A stretch of DNA of 5,542 nucleotides from Kosmotogaceae bacterium UBA1373 (GTDB lineage: Bacteria > Thermotogota > Thermotogae > Petrotogales > Kosmotogaceae): positions 20,352-25,893 of the forward strand of contig DBRH01000068.1 of NCBI GenBank assembly GCA_002305955.1, written 5' to 3'. Below the pieces are notes generated by a model that saw only the letters and a program-made list of their open reading frames with translations, searched no databases and was not told where the DNA came from. Position numbers and translations under genes: made by a program. Positions 4,992 through 5,542 of the stretch are shown here, piece after piece. Every line of letters starts with the position of its first letter. The first letter of the stretch is position 1.

Positions 4992-5542
4992 GTGAAAAAG
5001 ATCATCCTTCTGGTAATAGCTTCGGCGAGCCTGCTTTTCTTCGCAGGCTGTGATTCTATTTTCATAACCCGGGATGATTTTCTTCTCAGGATGGACGCCC
5101 TGGAGAAGAAGATAGATTCCCTGGCCACGGAACAGCGGCGAATAGTTCAACTGGAGGACGCGATCGAAGAACTGACTTTCCGTTTTAATTTCGTCCAGGC
5201 GATAGAGCCGGCCTCTATTGGGTATGAAGAGATAGAACAGCTCAAGTACGAACTCCGGCTAATCAAGAATCTGCTGGCAGAATCGGTTATAGATTCTGCC
5301 TCTTCGGCTGCCATAGTGAGAACGCTTTACGACAAGATCGACGGCGTCCTCGGCTCTTCGGTACAGAGCAACATAGTCACTAAAGAGATCGACGATCTGA
5401 ACAGGAAAGTGCAGGCTCTGGAGACTCTCAATTACTCCAGATACACCGAACTGGTCGAGAGAATCTCCGAGATCAACACCTACGACAGCTCCATAGACGA
5501 CTCCAAGTACCTGGAACTTCTGGCCAGGCTCGACGAGATCGA
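4992..5542 (+). CDS. Coiled-coil lipoprotein, unrecognised (cut by right edge)
   Basis: The first 183 codons are open to the window edge. The N-terminus MKKIILLVIASASLLFFAGC is a lipoprotein signal peptide: KK, a hydrophobic core, and a lipobox F-A-G-C with the lipidated cysteine at residue 20. The mature part is highly charged and helical, with leucine-rich heptad-like segments at about 30-62 and 83-97 and again after residue 128. Residues 147-161 (NYSRYTELVERISEI) and 169-183 (DDSKYLELLARLDEI) repeat with a 22-residue period, so the protein may carry more copies beyond the edge. I do not recognise the family. The GTG at 4992-4994 is chosen because it gives a clean signal peptide; GGAGGG lies about eleven bases upstream, and a TTG at 4983 overlapping the DUF881 stop is the alternative. 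It probably acts with the DUF881 protein at the cell envelope, with Cys20 anchoring it in a membrane. Confidence 0.78.
   Translation, partial: MKKIILLVIASASLLFFAGCDSIFITRDDFLLRMDALEKKIDSLATEQRRIVQLEDAIEELTFRFNFVQAIEPASIGYEEIEQLKYELRLIKNLLAESVIDSASSAAIVRTLYDKIDGVLGSSVQSNIVTKEIDDLNRKVQALETLNYSRYTELVERISEINTYDSSIDDSKYLELLARLDEI

Noticed and set aside
5028..5049. Seven-pair inverted repeat AGCCTGC / GCAGGCT in the lipoprotein signal sequence
   Set aside because: It is inside codons for the hydrophobic core and lipobox, has no U-tract, and is too weak alone to call a terminator or switch.

Overview
This looks like a bacterial chromosomal segment, probably from a Thermotogota lineage of the Mesotoga/Kosmotoga kind. 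That placement is a tentative inference from the style of the HU, PlsX, L32 and ABC-transporter proteins, the strong AGGAGG-type Shine-Dalgarno sites and the many GTG starts; no marker gene settles it. The sequence is gene-dense, with no mobile element, CRISPR array, tRNA or rRNA visible.

Left part (1-3556, all minus strand). Read in the direction of transcription, six genes follow one another: a secreted NMT1/SsuA-like substrate-binding protein, an SsuC/TauC-like permease, an SsuB/TauB-like ATPase, a DUF177 (YceD-like) protein, ribosomal protein L32 (rpmF), and the first 138 codons of plsX, which runs off the left edge. The three transporter genes overlap (17 bp at both junctions) and form one NitT/TauT-type importer of unknown substrate. 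DUF177-rpmF-plsX is a widely conserved trio linking ribosome assembly to phospholipid synthesis. A gap of about 60 bp with a perfect 15-bp palindrome separates the transporter from the trio, and no terminator is seen there, so read-through is likely.

Middle (3557-3771). This is a divergent intergenic region. It holds a TATAAT-type promoter candidate for the transporter operon and a good extended -10 promoter for the HU gene on the plus strand, with an imperfect inverted repeat between them.

Right part (3772-5542, plus strand). A 90-residue HU nucleoid protein is followed by a very strong intrinsic terminator whose U-tract touches the Shine-Dalgarno site of the next gene. That gene encodes a membrane-anchored coiled-coil protein with a C-terminal DUF881 (YlxW/YlxX-like) domain. 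Five bases later begins a lipoprotein with extended helical/coiled-coil character and an internal 22-residue repeat, cut by the right edge. The last two genes look like a cell-envelope pair of unknown function and are the least characterised part of the window.
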